A DNA stretch of 64,000 bases, taken from DATFKA01 sp035268885. GTDB taxonomy: Bacteria; Bacteroidota; Bacteroidia; Chitinophagales; Saprospiraceae. Where the stretch lies: assembly GCA_035268885.1 (NCBI GenBank), contig DATFKA010000115.1:1-64000 (forward strand), in the 5' to 3' direction. Below, piece after piece: positions 1-9,270 of this stretch. Numbering within the stretch: position 1 is the stretch's first letter; each line of letters opens with the position of its first letter. Under the pieces are notes generated by a model. That model had not been told where the DNA came from and searched no databases. It saw only the letters and a program-made list of their open reading frames with translations. Made by a program: the position numbers and the translations under genes.

Positions 1-291
1 GTGATTGGTCAGGATTACACGGAATCCGAGTACGCCTTATACCAGAACCGCCCGAACCCCTTCCAGGCTGAAACGGTGATTAGCTTTAAGCTGCCTGAGG
101 CGATGGAAGGTGTGCTGGAGTTCAAGGACATCTCGGGACGGACAATCCTGCTCAGAGAAGGAGACTTCACCCGTGGCTATAACGAACTGCGATTGAAAGC
201 GAATGAGCTACCGGCTTCGGGTGTGTACTTCTACACCCTGCACGCGGGCGACTTTGTCGCGACAAAGAAAATGATCTTGCTTAATCGATAA
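1..291 (+). CDS. C-terminal end of a T9SS-secreted protein (type A sorting domain)
   Basis: Partial gene; its 5' end lies outside the window, so the GTG at base 1 is an internal codon. The 96 visible residues match a type IX secretion type A sorting tail: the NRPNPF motif near residues 16-21, a beta-rich stretch with FKDISGRTI, then GVYFYTLHAG and a basic end, KKMILLNR. In Bacteroidota this tail directs outer-membrane translocation and is removed at the cell surface. The function of the missing passenger domain cannot be judged from what is visible. A strong hairpin follows the stop codon. Confidence 0.85.
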   Translation: MIGQDYTESEYALYQNRPNPFQAETVISFKLPEAMEGVLEFKDISGRTILLREGDFTRGYNELRLKANELPASGVYFYTLHAGDFVATKKMILLNR

Positions 292-315
292 GATGAGATC
301 AACGTTTAGATAAAT

Positions 316-351
316 AAAAAAGCCTGGCGAGCATGCTCGCCAGGCTTTTTT
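316..351. terminator. Bidirectional terminator between the T9SS gene and purK
   Basis: A perfect palindrome, AAGCCTGGCGAGC then its reverse complement centred on GCATGC, is flanked by an A-run on the left and a T-run on the right. It can end transcription from both converging genes. Confidence 0.85.
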
Positions 352-366
352 ACTTGACAGCGATAA

Positions 367-1524
367 TTAATCGGCAATAATCTTTAGTTTTTGCTGTGCC
401 CTTTTAGCTCTCTGACGGGTTTCTTCCAGCTCAGTCCCCAGAATAGTCGCATGCCCCATTTTCCGAAAGGGTTTGGTCATTTTTTTACCATAAATGTGGG
501 GATAGACACCTTCCATGGCCAATAGCTGATCCAGGCCTTCGTATTTCGCCAGTCCCGTATGGCCGGGAGCCCCTAACAGATTAATCATAATACCAATGGG
601 CGATTTAGCCTGGGTGGAGCCCAGTGGCAGATCCAGAATGGCACGCAGATGCTGCTCGAACTGTGAGGTGTAGCTACTGTCTATGGTATGATGTCCGCTA
701 TTGTGGGGGCGGGGTGCTACTTCATTGATCAGGATATTACCTGCTTGGTCTAAGAATAGCTCTACGGCTAAAAGCCCACATAGGTCGTAGGCCTCAATGG
801 TCTTAATGGCAATCTCCATGGCTTCCTGTTCCTGTTCGGGTGTGATTTGGGCCGGACAGATCAGGAATTCTACCAAATTGGCAATCGGGTTAAATTCCAT
901 TTCGACCGTGGGAAAGGCCTTGACTTCACCCGCTGGGCGACGAGCAACGATGACGGCCAGCTCTTTGTCAATATTAACTTTGTCTTCGACCATGGAAGCG
1001 CCATCGAGTATTTTATCCAGATCAGCTGCACTATTGATCACCGCGACCCCTTTTCCATCGTATCCTGCTGTACGTGATTTTTGGACAAAAGGGTAGGGGC
1101 GTACTCCCGAATCAATGGCTGCTAACAGACTTTCTTTATCCGGATAGAGCTTAAAGGGAGAAGTGGGTAGTGCTTGTTCTGCATAAAATTGCTTTTGTAA
1201 GCCTTTGTCTTTGATAATGTTAAGCTTTCGTGGAGAAGGATGTACGATGACACCTTCTTCCTCCAGTTTCAGCAGGGCATCGGTATTGACGTGCTCTATT
1301 TCAATACTGAGTACATTTTTATCCTTACCAAATTGGTAAACATCATCGTAGTCCTTGAAATTTCCTTCGGTAAAGCCCATACCGTAAGGACCAGCGGGAA
1401 AGTCTGTTTCCTGATCCAGAAAATAAATGGGCAGATGCCAGTTGCCAGCAGCTAAGGCCATCATTTTACCCAATTGGCCACCACCCAGAATACCTAATTT
1501 AAAATCATCGTTGATATAATCCAT
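367..1524 (-). CDS. purK: N5-carboxyaminoimidazole ribonucleotide synthase (PurK)
   Basis: ATP-grasp enzyme of purine synthesis, converting AIR, bicarbonate and ATP to N5-CAIR in the cytoplasm. The 385-residue length fits the family. Visible features are the N-terminal glycine-rich loop GILGGGQLGK (about 11-20), the KSRTAGYDGKG segment that binds ATP in this family, and NEVAPRPHNSGHHTIDSSY (267-285), the typical PurK metal and product-site signature. Its usual partner purE is not in the window. The start ATG at 1524 lies about 50 bases from a repeat that carries a -7 promoter box pointing into the gene. Confidence 0.95.
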   Translation of the reverse strand: MDYINDDFKLGILGGGQLGKMMALAAGNWHLPIYFLDQETDFPAGPYGMGFTEGNFKDYDDVYQFGKDKNVLSIEIEHVNTDALLKLEEEGVIVHPSPRKLNIIKDKGLQKQFYAEQALPTSPFKLYPDKESLLAAIDSGVRPYPFVQKSRTAGYDGKGVAVINSAADLDKILDGASMVEDKVNIDKELAVIVARRPAGEVKAFPTVEMEFNPIANLVEFLICPAQITPEQEQEAMEIAIKTIEAYDLCGLLAVELFLDQAGNILINEVAPRPHNSGHHTIDSSYTSQFEQHLRAILDLPLGSTQAKSPIGIMINLLGAPGHTGLAKYEGLDQLLAMEGVYPHIYGKKMTKPFRKMGHATILGTELEETRQRAKRAQQKLKIIAD

Positions 1525-1573
1525 ACTTGTCTTCAGTTTATCATGTGTTGAAGTGGTTTAAAATTTTTGATTC

Positions 1574-1712
1574 AAGCGGTCTTAAAAAGCTTGTAGGTTC
1601 TGGCAAAGCTCAATTTAAGATGCGTAGCCAAAGTTACGGATCGAAAATTAGCTGCCGTCCAGGTTCTATAAGACTTTAAGACTCAATGAACTGAAAAAGT
1701 TTAAATCGCTTC
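1574..1712. repeat. 139-bp inverted-repeat-bounded element, copy 1 (upstream of purK)
   Basis: Nearly identical to 51554..51692. The last 15 bases contain TTTAAATCGCTTC, the reverse complement of the left-end type AAGCGGTCTTAAA (GAAGCGRTTTTAAA consensus), so the unit has imperfect terminal inverted repeats of about 13 bp. On the minus strand it contains TAACTTTG (1636 to 1629), a match to the Bacteroidota -7 box TAnnTTTG, reading toward purK; no TTG is seen at the usual -33 distance. A further GAAGTGGTTTAAAA motif sits just left, at about 1550. The rest of the 310-bp gap shows nothing recognisable. Confidence 0.85.
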
Positions 1713-1834
1713 ATTGTGTGCCTTGTGTTATGTGTCATCTATTGTGTGTATTAGAATAAAAAAAACACATTACAGGGCACTTAAAACATGGAACTTGATT
1801 TATGTTTTTGTATAATAGTGCAAAAATAATAAGT

Positions 1835-3169
1835 ATGTCCACATTATTGATAAAACAAGGTACGCTGATTAATCGAGGCGCGCGTTCCGTAGCAGATATT
1901 TTTGTGAAAGATGGTGTAATTGAGCAAATTGCCTCCCATATAGATCGTCCGGCCGATCAGGAAATTAACGCGGCCGGTAAAATCGTTATGCCGGGAATTA
2001 TTGATGATCAGGTGCATTTTCGGGATCCGGGCCTGACCCATAAAGCCGACCTCTATACCGAGCCCAGAGCTGCGGTGGCCGGTGGCACGACTTCTTTTAT
2101 GGAAATGCCCAACACCAAACCTCCGGCGCTAACACAGGAATTACTTCAAAAAAAATACGATCGGGCCGCCCAGGTTTCACTGGCCAATTACTCCTTCTTT
2201 ATGGGGGCCTCCAATGATAATCTGGAGCAAGTCTTAAAGACGGACCCTAATACGGTATGCGGGGTTAAAATATTTATGGGCTCCAGTACCGGTAATATGC
2301 TGGTGGATGACGAAACGGCACTGGAAAATATGTTTTCAAAAGTTCCCATGCTAATCGCCACGCATTGCGAGGATGAGGAAACCATCCGGCAAAATGCCGC
2401 CGAATATCGCGAAAAGTACGGAGAAGAGATACCGATTGAAATGCATCCCATTATTCGCTCCATTGAGGGCTGTTACAAATCGTCTTCTTTTGCCGTAGAG
2501 CTGGCCAAACAATACAATACACGCCTGCACATCCTTCATATTTCTACAGCAGAAGAATTGGAGTTATTTCGCAACGACCTACCGCTGGCGGAGAAGCGCA
2601 TTACTTCAGAAGTATGCGTACACCACCTGTATTTTGATGCCGATCAATACGATGGCCTGGGCGCACAAATCAAGTGCAATCCGGCGATCAAAGCCCCCCG
2701 ACACAAGGCTGCGCTGCTACAGGCACTATTAGACGACAAGTTGGATATTATTGCTACGGATCATGCGCCCCACACCTGGGAGGAAAAGCAGGGCACTTAT
2801 TTCGAGACGCCTTCGGGGGTACCGCTCGTACAGCACAGCCTGAATATCATGTTGGAATTTGTGCAGCAAGGCAAGATGACTATGGAGCGGGTAGTTGAGA
2901 AGATGTGCCATGCGCCTGCCGACTGCTTTCAGGTCAGTAAGCGTGGTTATCTCGACGAAGGATACTGGGCGGATATCGTTATTCTGGATCCGGAAAAAAA
3001 CTGGACGGTGGCTAAAGACAATTTGTACTACAAATGTAATTGGTCACCCCTGGAAGGAAAAACATTAAAGGGGCAGGTGCAAACTACCATCGTAAATGGT
3101 AATGTCGTGTATGATCAGGGGGAGTTTTACGAAGACAATAAAGGGCAAAGACTGTTCTTTGATCGTTAA
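1835..3169 (+). CDS. pyrC: Dihydroorotase (class I, amidohydrolase fold)
   Basis: Zinc amidohydrolase of pyrimidine synthesis that interconverts carbamoyl-aspartate and dihydroorotate. The frame is open from 1802, but the ATG at 1835 gives the family-like start MSTLLIKQGTLINRG (444 residues). Motifs in order: IDDQVHFRDPGLTHKAD (about 56-72), VKIFMGSSTGNM with the lysine expected to be carbamylated, ATHCEDEE, HILHIST, SEVCVHHL and IIATDHAPHTWEEK. The first metal histidine of the usual HxH is glutamine here; I recall the same DDQVHF version in other Bacteroidota dihydroorotases. It overlaps the converging anti-sigma gene by four bases at its stop. An allantoinase or hydantoinase is less likely because of the ATDHAPH and GLTHK motifs. 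Confidence 0.92.
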   Translation: MSTLLIKQGTLINRGARSVADIFVKDGVIEQIASHIDRPADQEINAAGKIVMPGIIDDQVHFRDPGLTHKADLYTEPRAAVAGGTTSFMEMPNTKPPALTQELLQKKYDRAAQVSLANYSFFMGASNDNLEQVLKTDPNTVCGVKIFMGSSTGNMLVDDETALENMFSKVPMLIATHCEDEETIRQNAAEYREKYGEEIPIEMHPIIRSIEGCYKSSSFAVELAKQYNTRLHILHISTAEELELFRNDLPLAEKRITSEVCVHHLYFDADQYDGLGAQIKCNPAIKAPRHKAALLQALLDDKLDIIATDHAPHTWEEKQGTYFETPSGVPLVQHSLNIMLEFVQQGKMTMERVVEKMCHAPADCFQVSKRGYLDEGYWADIVILDPEKNWTVAKDNLYYKCNWSPLEGKTLKGQVQTTIVNGNVVYDQGEFYEDNKGQRLFFDR

Positions 3170-3666
3170 GTCCTTTTGCTGAGGAACCGTTTCTTGAGTA
3201 CCTGATCAATGGCAAAGACACTGACGATACAGAAACCAGTTAAGGCGGCGATCATCAAGGCAGAGCTGGGTAAACCCATAAATTTATCGAGGTAGCTTTG
3301 CCACTGGATGAAGCTGTTTTCCCCACTGCCCGTTCCCGTGCCGGATAATGCCGCGGTAAAGCTGAGCAGAACGGAAGCTAAAAGGAGCAAAACACCCCGC
3401 CAGAGGGATTGCTGGCTAAGTACGGGTTCTACGGATACTTTTTTATAGAGTACCGGCAGTTGGTCCAATACGTTGGCCGTAAAACGCATAGATGGCTCAT
3501 CGGCTTCCACCTCTTTTAAGTGAGCTTCGAGTTGCTGCGCTTCCGCAAAAGCGGCACTTAACTCGGGGTCTTCTTGTAGCTTTTGCAAAAAATCCGCCTG
3601 CTCTTTTTCATTGAGCGCGCCATCGAGTTGCGTCCAGACTCTTTTTATGTCTTGATTTTCTTCCAT
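3166..3666 (-). CDS. Membrane anti-sigma factor partner of the ECF sigma factor
   Basis: A 166-residue protein with an acidic N-terminal cytoplasmic part (about 1-75, resembling a zinc-finger-less anti-sigma domain) and two hydrophobic segments (about 87-108 and 135-157). The gene starts inside the sigma gene's stop codon (TAATG overlap), which implies translational coupling. Position and architecture suggest it holds the sigma factor at the inner membrane, but no named family motif is visible, so the role is inferred. Its 3' end overlaps the dihydroorotase stop on the other strand. Confidence 0.65.
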   Translation of the reverse strand: MEENQDIKRVWTQLDGALNEKEQADFLQKLQEDPELSAAFAEAQQLEAHLKEVEADEPSMRFTANVLDQLPVLYKKVSVEPVLSQQSLWRGVLLLLASVLLSFTAALSGTGTGSGENSFIQWQSYLDKFMGLPSSALMIAALTGFCIVSVFAIDQVLKKRFLSKRT

Positions 3667-4238
3667 TATAGTAAATCTTTCACTTCTTCCTGAAGTTGTT
3701 GTTTTAATTGTTCTCGTAATTGCTCCCGCAGTCTAAACAACTTCGTTTTGATATTTGATTTAGTCAAACCCGTAATGACCTGAATTTCCTGTACATTTTT
3801 TTCATTGAGATAATACAGCGTGATTAAGGTGGCATCAATGGGTTTCAAATGTTGTATGGCTGCTTCGAGTTGTTTGTTCAAATCCGCCTGTTGTAGGTCG
3901 AAAGCCGGACTTTTCCCATCCTCGTCGGCAATTTGTAAATGCTGATCATCGGCTTCTATACTTAGCGAATACCGCTTTTTTTTACGGGCCTCGTCCAGGG
4001 CCGTTCGGTAGGCGATTGTATATAGCCAGGTACTAAATTTTGATTTTTGCTGATACGAACCCAGCATTCGGTATACCTTTATGAAAACGTCCTGGGCTAC
4101 TTCCTCTGCCGATTCCCGGTTCTTCAGTACCTTATAAGCAATGGTGAAAACATAGGATTGGTATCGTTCCATGAGACTGCGGAACGCCGCTTGATTACCT
4201 TTTAGCACCTGTTGTATCAAGTGTATGTCTTCTACCAT
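3666..4238 (-). CDS. ECF-family RNA polymerase sigma factor
   Basis: Sigma-70 family, extracytoplasmic-function type, 190 residues. Region 2 covers about residues 5-90, with ESAEEVAQDVFIKVYR (the -10 binding helix) and FSTWLYTIAYRTALDEARKKKR. Region 4 follows a short acidic linker and contains LNEKNVQEIQVITGLTKSN, a helix-turn-helix for -35 recognition. The ATG at 4238 starts directly at the conserved region 2. It is coupled to the membrane anti-sigma gene downstream. The signal sensed is unknown. Upstream, the minus strand carries AATCTTTG, one mismatch from a -7 box. Confidence 0.93.
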   Translation of the reverse strand: MVEDIHLIQQVLKGNQAAFRSLMERYQSYVFTIAYKVLKNRESAEEVAQDVFIKVYRMLGSYQQKSKFSTWLYTIAYRTALDEARKKKRYSLSIEADDQHLQIADEDGKSPAFDLQQADLNKQLEAAIQHLKPIDATLITLYYLNEKNVQEIQVITGLTKSNIKTKLFRLREQLREQLKQQLQEEVKDLL

Positions 4239-4373
4239 TCCTCCTTAGACGCAACGGATCATTCATCCGTTACAAAGATTAATTTATTTTTTAAAGTTTG
4301 TAACCGCATTCAATTTGTCCCCGTCATAGGGTCAGCATTACAAAACAAACTAAAAATACAAAATCGTTTAGAT

Positions 4374-4757
4374 ATGGGAGGAGCAGAATTATTAATACCA
4401 ATTATGGGGATCATCTGGCCAATGTTGGCTTTGATCATTTTCGTATATATGTACTTTACGACGCGGACCAAAATAAAAATGGCCCTGATCGAATCGGGAC
4501 GGGATGCTTCCATTTTTCGCAGGAGCGGAAAAACCGTCAATCGGCTGCGCACCCTCAAGCAGGGCGTTATTTTCCTAATGGCAGGTTTGGGTTTACTCTT
4601 CGGCTCCCTCTTGGAAGCCATGACAAATATGCCCGAACCGGTAGCCTATTTCGCACCTATCCTCTTACTGATAGGTATGGGCTTGATTGTCTTTTATGTT
4701 TATTTAGGTAAGCAACCACTAGAGGACACCAATGACGGATTAATGGAAACCCTCTGA
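4374..4757 (+). CDS. Small inner-membrane protein, DUF6249-like
   Basis: Start chosen at ATG 4374 because the upstream frame (open from 4212) encodes no membrane-like sequence and overlaps the sigma gene. The 127-residue product begins MGGAELLIPIMGIIWPML, has three predicted transmembrane segments (about 7-27, 65-84 and 92-110) and a basic cytoplasmic stretch between the first two. This resembles the uncharacterised DUF6249 family often found beside ECF sigma genes in Bacteroidota. It is divergent from the sigma/anti-sigma pair, so it may be one of their targets (inference). Function unknown. Confidence 0.65.
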   Translation: MGGAELLIPIMGIIWPMLALIIFVYMYFTTRTKIKMALIESGRDASIFRRSGKTVNRLRTLKQGVIFLMAGLGLLFGSLLEAMTNMPEPVAYFAPILLLIGMGLIVFYVYLGKQPLEDTNDGLMETL

Positions 4758-4770
4758 CTACAAGAATCGT

Positions 4771-4803
4771 AAATTGACATAAGCTCTTTGCTTATGTCAA
4801 TTT
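4771..4803. terminator. Bidirectional hairpin between converging genes
   Basis: AAATTGACATAAG pairs perfectly with CTTATGTCAATTT around a 7-nt loop. It lies between the end of the DUF6249-like gene and the stop of the methyltransferase gene, overlapping the latter. Confidence 0.75.
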
Positions 4804-5328
4804 ACCAATCACCTTTAGCAGGCCGTAGGTGGCAATTCCGCTCGCCATCGCCACGTTCATGCTACTATTCCTGCCCATCATGGGCACGTGCACGCTTTCC
4901 TCACACAAATCCAGCACTTCTTGAGAGATTCCTCTTTGTTCATTTCCGATGACTAGGGCCAAAGGGACTTTTCCACTATATTCATAATATGGAACACTTT
5001 TATTCGTGATTTCCAGGCCAACCAGGCGATATTCCCTTTGGAGGGCGGTCAGATCGGATAGCTGATGCGTGCTTCGCTGAGGGACGAATTCCTGGGCCGA
5101 GCGAGCCACCTTTTTCACCTTGTTATCTTCCTGTGTATCAATACCACATTGATAAAGAATAACTTCTTTTACCCGCGCCGCATCGGCGAGTCGAAGTAAG
5201 GCGGCGATATTTCTCCGGTTTTTCACCCGGTCTAAGATAAGCGCAATCGGATGCCGGTTGGCTTCCACCGATTTTAAGTATTCTTCCAGATCCGGGCGCA
5301 TTTCCCGGTAGTTTAGTGCTTTCTCCAT
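4792..5328 (-). CDS. TrmH/SpoU-family RNA 2'-O-methyltransferase
   Basis: SPOUT-fold enzyme, 178 residues from the ATG at 5328 (a GTG two codons earlier is possible). The three SPOUT motifs are clear: LILDRVKNRRNIAALLRLAD with the catalytic-type Asn/Arg, LVIGNEQRGIS (SAM-binding knot) and VHVPMMGRNSSMNVAMASGI. It lacks the N-terminal RNA-binding extension of RlmB, so it is closer to the short TrmH or TrmL type that methylates tRNA. The exact target nucleotide cannot be told from sequence alone. Confidence 0.85.
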   Translation of the reverse strand: MEKALNYREMRPDLEEYLKSVEANRHPIALILDRVKNRRNIAALLRLADAARVKEVILYQCGIDTQEDNKVKKVARSAQEFVPQRSTHQLSDLTALQREYRLVGLEITNKSVPYYEYSGKVPLALVIGNEQRGISQEVLDLCEESVHVPMMGRNSSMNVAMASGIATYGLLKVIGKLT

Positions 5329-5509
5329 AACCACATTCTAAAAAATATAAACCATTGGCCACGATGAGTGGGCGTAGATACATTACGGATTTTTAGGAAG
5401 CATAAAGATAGTATTTTGGGCCTTATAATTTTACATAGCCAAAAACGTTATGTATTAGAGTTTTTGAGTAGATGCCTCTATTTCATGGCATGCGACAGAA
5501 AATCCGATC

Positions 5510-8500
5510 ATGGTGAGTATGAACACAAGCCTTATGCCCTCGACATTATTTAAATACAGCCTATTGGTCAGTTGCCTTTTATCCTGGGCTACTTTGATCC
5601 GTGCGCAGCCTTACTTTCCAGTAAAAAAACAGCACCAATGGGGCTTGATTGACGCAGCAGGACAAGTTATTTTACCTCCCACTTACGAGGCGATGTCAAG
5701 CTTTGATACTTATGGCTACGCTACCGTACAAAAAGACGGATTGGTAGGTGTTATTTCTAATGCCGGCAAAATAATCATGCCGGTTGCTTTTTCAGACATT
5801 AAAGTTCTGGATAGCCTGTATTTTGCCGTAAAGCAGGATGCGGGCTGGTTATTATTAGACCATCAGCAACAGGTTTTGTCTCCCGGCGGTTATCAGGATA
5901 TTCGACCCTTTGATGAGCGTTTCTTTAAGATTAAGCAAGAAGACCGGTGGGGATTAATCAATACTTCCGGGGAGGTTATCTTATTTCCTGGTTTTGAGAA
6001 GATTAAGCGCCTGGGCCAAAGTTATCTAGTTGTCGAACAAGCCGGGGACAGGGGGGTAGTGTCCCTGGCCGGAGAAACGATAGTGAATACGTCTTACGAA
6101 GAGATATTGTTACTGCGAAACGGCTTGTTCCTGGTCAAAAATAATAGCCAGTGGGGAGTGCTGGGGCCGAAGGGTCGTACACTGACGGAAGTAAAATACA
6201 CTTCCTTTGACTTTCTGACTGATCATTACTTACGCTTGTATACCTACGGAGAGAAGCATTTATTTTCTCTGGCCTGCCAACGGATTATTGCCCAGGAGCG
6301 AATTAGTCGCTTTTTACCTATCTCGGAGCAGTACGTCATGATCAAACAGCGGCAGAAAGTGGGGGTAGTAGATTTCTGTGGACAACCGGTATTATCAGAA
6401 GATTACGATGAAATACTGTGGTTTGCCGATGGTCTTTTTCGTGTTAAACGACAGCACAAGTGGGCAATCGCTGGTACAGGAGATCGAATGTTAAGTAGTT
6501 TTCAATACGATTATATTTCTCCCGCGAATACCATTGGTCTGGCCAAAACCAGATTAGCGGGGAAAGTAGGGCTAATTAATAAAACGGGGACGGCCATCAT
6601 TCCTGCTCAGTACGATAAGATCGAGTTGGAAGACCAAATGGCAAAGGGATTTTCCGGACAAGAGGTAGACTTATTTAAATTTGATCAACGAGGACAACTG
6701 CTGGGGGATGTAAATTTGAATCAACACTTTCAGGTGCGAATCGGTAGTGCTGCCCCTACTTCCTGTTCCGATCAGGATCGCCCCTCCTATATTTTGGATC
6801 AATTCGAATGGTTTTACCATTCCGAAAAAGGACGGTGGGGCTTACGCGACCATTCCACTGGCCAACTTAAGGTTTCTCCTTCCTTCGAGGAAGTTAGTGT
6901 TTACGAAGATCTGGGGCTTAGTATTGTGGGCTTATCGAGTAGCCGGGATTTTGAATGGGAACGAACGACTATCCGGCTAAATAAAATATATGGCATTGTA
7001 AATAATCAGGAAGGCTATTTGATTGGGGATATGCAATACCGTCATATTTTTACGGAGGATTTTCGTTTGGGAAGTCCCCTTGCCCGCTGTATCTTAGAGG
7101 ATGGTAGCTATTCCTTTGTGAACAAGATGGGACATTGTACGGGTGATCGCTATACCTACATCGGACCCTTTCGGGAAGGATTTGCCCGGGCACTGATCGG
7201 TGGGCAATTGAATGCCCGCATGAAAAGTCACTTCTCTATTGCCCCGCTTTATGACTATTTGCTTGACCTACGGACTTCTTTTACCTTGATTGATCACACC
7301 AAATACGATGAGTTGCTCCTTAATCGGGGTAAGATATACGCAGAAGGGGGAGGCTGGACTTACCTGGATCAGCAGGGTAAAAGGCTGACGGACGATGACT
7401 TTGATTTCGCCATCGATATGGTTAATGAGGTGGGCATGGTCTACAAAAGTGGTAAATGGGGCCTGATGGGCGCAAAAGGGCGATTACTTATTCCCTGTGC
7501 TTACGACGACCTTGCTTTTCTGGAAAATACCGGGAATCAAATTGTTAAACTTTACGTGCGCAAGACGCGCTACGGGCTGATTGATACCCTGGGAAAGTTG
7601 ACGATTTCGGCAATTTATGATGAAGTGGGTGAAATAAATGAAGGTCGGCTATCCGTCATGAAAGATGGCTTATGGGGATTTACGGACCATCTAGGACAAT
7701 TAGCGATTCCCTGCGAATATGAAGAGGTGAGAGATTTCAGCGAAGGCCTGGCTGCAGTGCGTAAGGCGGGACGCTGGGGGTATATTAATCGACGGGGAGA
7801 ATTGTTGATTCCTTACCAATACGAATCTTGCGGTGACTTTAGCCAGGGCTTAGCCTGGGTGGAATATGATCAGAAAAGAGGTTATATTGACACTACCGGA
7901 CAGCTTAAAATAGCCCCCAGTTTTGAAGAGGCAAGAACCTTTTTTGGAAGGACGGCTATTGTGAAACAGGAGGGCTTTTTTGGATTGATTGGCCCGGATG
8001 GTACTTTTATTGAACGGCCTAAATATTTAAGTATCAGCGATTTTAATCAATATGGATTAGCGATCGTTCGGTACAATCGGTCCGGAGATCGCTACGGCGT
8101 GATTAATGCACGCGGTATACAGGTTACCAATAAGGTGTATCGGGAAATCCAGGATTTCTCCAATGGGCTTGCCCGGGTAAAAGAAGCAGATAAATTTGGC
8201 TACATCAATATTTCCGGAGAGGAAGTAGTTTCACCAACTTATTGGAAAGCGGGCCCCTTTCAGGAAGGAAGAGCGGCGGTATACGAATCTGGTCACTGCG
8301 GATACATTGATCGGGAAGGTCGGAAAATCACCGATTTTACGTTCTCTCGCTGTCAGCCTTTCGAAGATGAACGAGCCGTTGTTTACCGGGGCATGCGTCG
8401 TGCTGGCCTGGTAAATATAGAGGGGGAACTAGTACTGGAACCCAGTGTCAATCAACTCATTACCTTTAGTGAGGGAAGGGGGCTGGTGCGGGATCAGGAA

Positions 8501-8860
8501 TATCGCTTTTATTACATCACGGAAGAGGCCGACCGCTATCAGGGCTTTTATGAGAAGGCGACAGAATTTCAGAATGGAGTAGCTGTTATTCGAATGAATA
8601 ACAAATGGGGGATCATAAATCGCAAAGGTATTACATTGGTTCGACCCAAATACAGCCGGATAGAAGACTTTGAAAATGGCTATGCCAAGGTACAATTGGA
8701 AGGCGTAAGTGGACTTTCTGATATCAAGGGTGAGATGATCGTTCAGCCTGGTTTTGAGTATATTAGTTATGCTGGTCAGGGCTTGTTCCGGGTAGAACAA
8801 GGAGACCAAATTGGCTACTTTGATCAGGAAGGAAATTGGGTTTGGGAATTACAGAATTAA
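5510..8860 (+). CDS. Giant secreted WG-repeat protein
   Basis: A protein of about 1116 residues with a signal peptide (FKYSLLVSCLLSWATLIRAQ, cut after the Ala-Gln region) followed almost entirely by WG repeats. Each unit of about 35-50 residues has a form like WGLIDAAGQVILPPTYE: a Trp-Gly, a turn (D/N-x-x-G) and a P-x-Y-D/E end. Well over 20 units can be counted from about residue 40 to the C-terminus. The centre (about 410-620) is more diverged. ATGs at 5510, 5519 and 5534 are all possible starts. WG proteins are widespread in Bacteroidota without a settled function; surface or periplasmic binding is a guess. No T9SS tail is present. Confidence 0.85.
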   Translation: MVSMNTSLMPSTLFKYSLLVSCLLSWATLIRAQPYFPVKKQHQWGLIDAAGQVILPPTYEAMSSFDTYGYATVQKDGLVGVISNAGKIIMPVAFSDIKVLDSLYFAVKQDAGWLLLDHQQQVLSPGGYQDIRPFDERFFKIKQEDRWGLINTSGEVILFPGFEKIKRLGQSYLVVEQAGDRGVVSLAGETIVNTSYEEILLLRNGLFLVKNNSQWGVLGPKGRTLTEVKYTSFDFLTDHYLRLYTYGEKHLFSLACQRIIAQERISRFLPISEQYVMIKQRQKVGVVDFCGQPVLSEDYDEILWFADGLFRVKRQHKWAIAGTGDRMLSSFQYDYISPANTIGLAKTRLAGKVGLINKTGTAIIPAQYDKIELEDQMAKGFSGQEVDLFKFDQRGQLLGDVNLNQHFQVRIGSAAPTSCSDQDRPSYILDQFEWFYHSEKGRWGLRDHSTGQLKVSPSFEEVSVYEDLGLSIVGLSSSRDFEWERTTIRLNKIYGIVNNQEGYLIGDMQYRHIFTEDFRLGSPLARCILEDGSYSFVNKMGHCTGDRYTYIGPFREGFARALIGGQLNARMKSHFSIAPLYDYLLDLRTSFTLIDHTKYDELLLNRGKIYAEGGGWTYLDQQGKRLTDDDFDFAIDMVNEVGMVYKSGKWGLMGAKGRLLIPCAYDDLAFLENTGNQIVKLYVRKTRYGLIDTLGKLTISAIYDEVGEINEGRLSVMKDGLWGFTDHLGQLAIPCEYEEVRDFSEGLAAVRKAGRWGYINRRGELLIPYQYESCGDFSQGLAWVEYDQKRGYIDTTGQLKIAPSFEEARTFFGRTAIVKQEGFFGLIGPDGTFIERPKYLSISDFNQYGLAIVRYNRSGDRYGVINARGIQVTNKVYREIQDFSNGLARVKEADKFGYINISGEEVVSPTYWKAGPFQEGRAAVYESGHCGYIDREGRKITDFTFSRCQPFEDERAVVYRGMRRAGLVNIEGELVLEPSVNQLITFSEGRGLVRDQEYRFYYITEEADRYQGFYEKATEFQNGVAVIRMNNKWGIINRKGITLVRPKYSRIEDFENGYAKVQLEGVSGLSDIKGEMIVQPGFEYISYAGQGLFRVEQGDQIGYFDQEGNWVWELQN

Positions 8861-8892
8861 AAGTGCAATACGATCAGGTAAAAAAAATAACT

Positions 8893-9270
8893 ATGCAACA
8901 AGAAGAATCCTTAAATGTATTTGGGCAGCCTTTAATTGCCTGCAGTACCGCACCGATGACGGGGTTTTATCGCGATGGTTGTTGCAATACCGGGCCGATG
9001 GATAGCGGCACCCATACGGTTTGTGCAATCATGACCGACGATTTTTTGGCTTTCAGCCGGGCGCAGGGGAACGATTTAATTACACCACGTCCACAGTGGC
9101 AGTTTCCCGGCCTCAAAGCCGGTGATCAGTGGTGCCTTTGCGTTTTACGCTGGAAGGAAGCGCTGGAGGCCGGGGTAGCCCCCCAGGTCGTTTTGGAAGC
9201 GACCCACGATAAAAGTCTGAACTTTGTAGAAATGGAAGATCTGCTTGCTCATGCCTATAAAAAAGCATAG
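8893..9270 (+). CDS. DUF2237 family protein
   Basis: Start chosen at ATG 8893, 32 bases after the WG gene's stop, in place of 8836, which would overlap that gene. The 125-residue product begins MQQEESLNVFGQPLIACS and is rich in conserved cysteines: CSTAPMTGFYRDGCCNTG, then THTVCA and GDQWCLCVLRW, the signature of DUF2237. It ends with LEATHDKSLNFVEMEDL. The family is small, cytoplasmic and uncharacterised; the cysteines could bind metal or be redox active. It may be co-transcribed with the WG gene. Confidence 0.85.
   Translation: MQQEESLNVFGQPLIACSTAPMTGFYRDGCCNTGPMDSGTHTVCAIMTDDFLAFSRAQGNDLITPRPQWQFPGLKAGDQWCLCVLRWKEALEAGVAPQVVLEATHDKSLNFVEMEDLLAHAYKKA

Noticed and set aside
5630..8850. Repeated short DNA blocks in the WG gene, considered as tandem DNA repeats
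   Set aside because: Similarity is at the protein level only; the DNA is diverged, so no recent expansion is implied.
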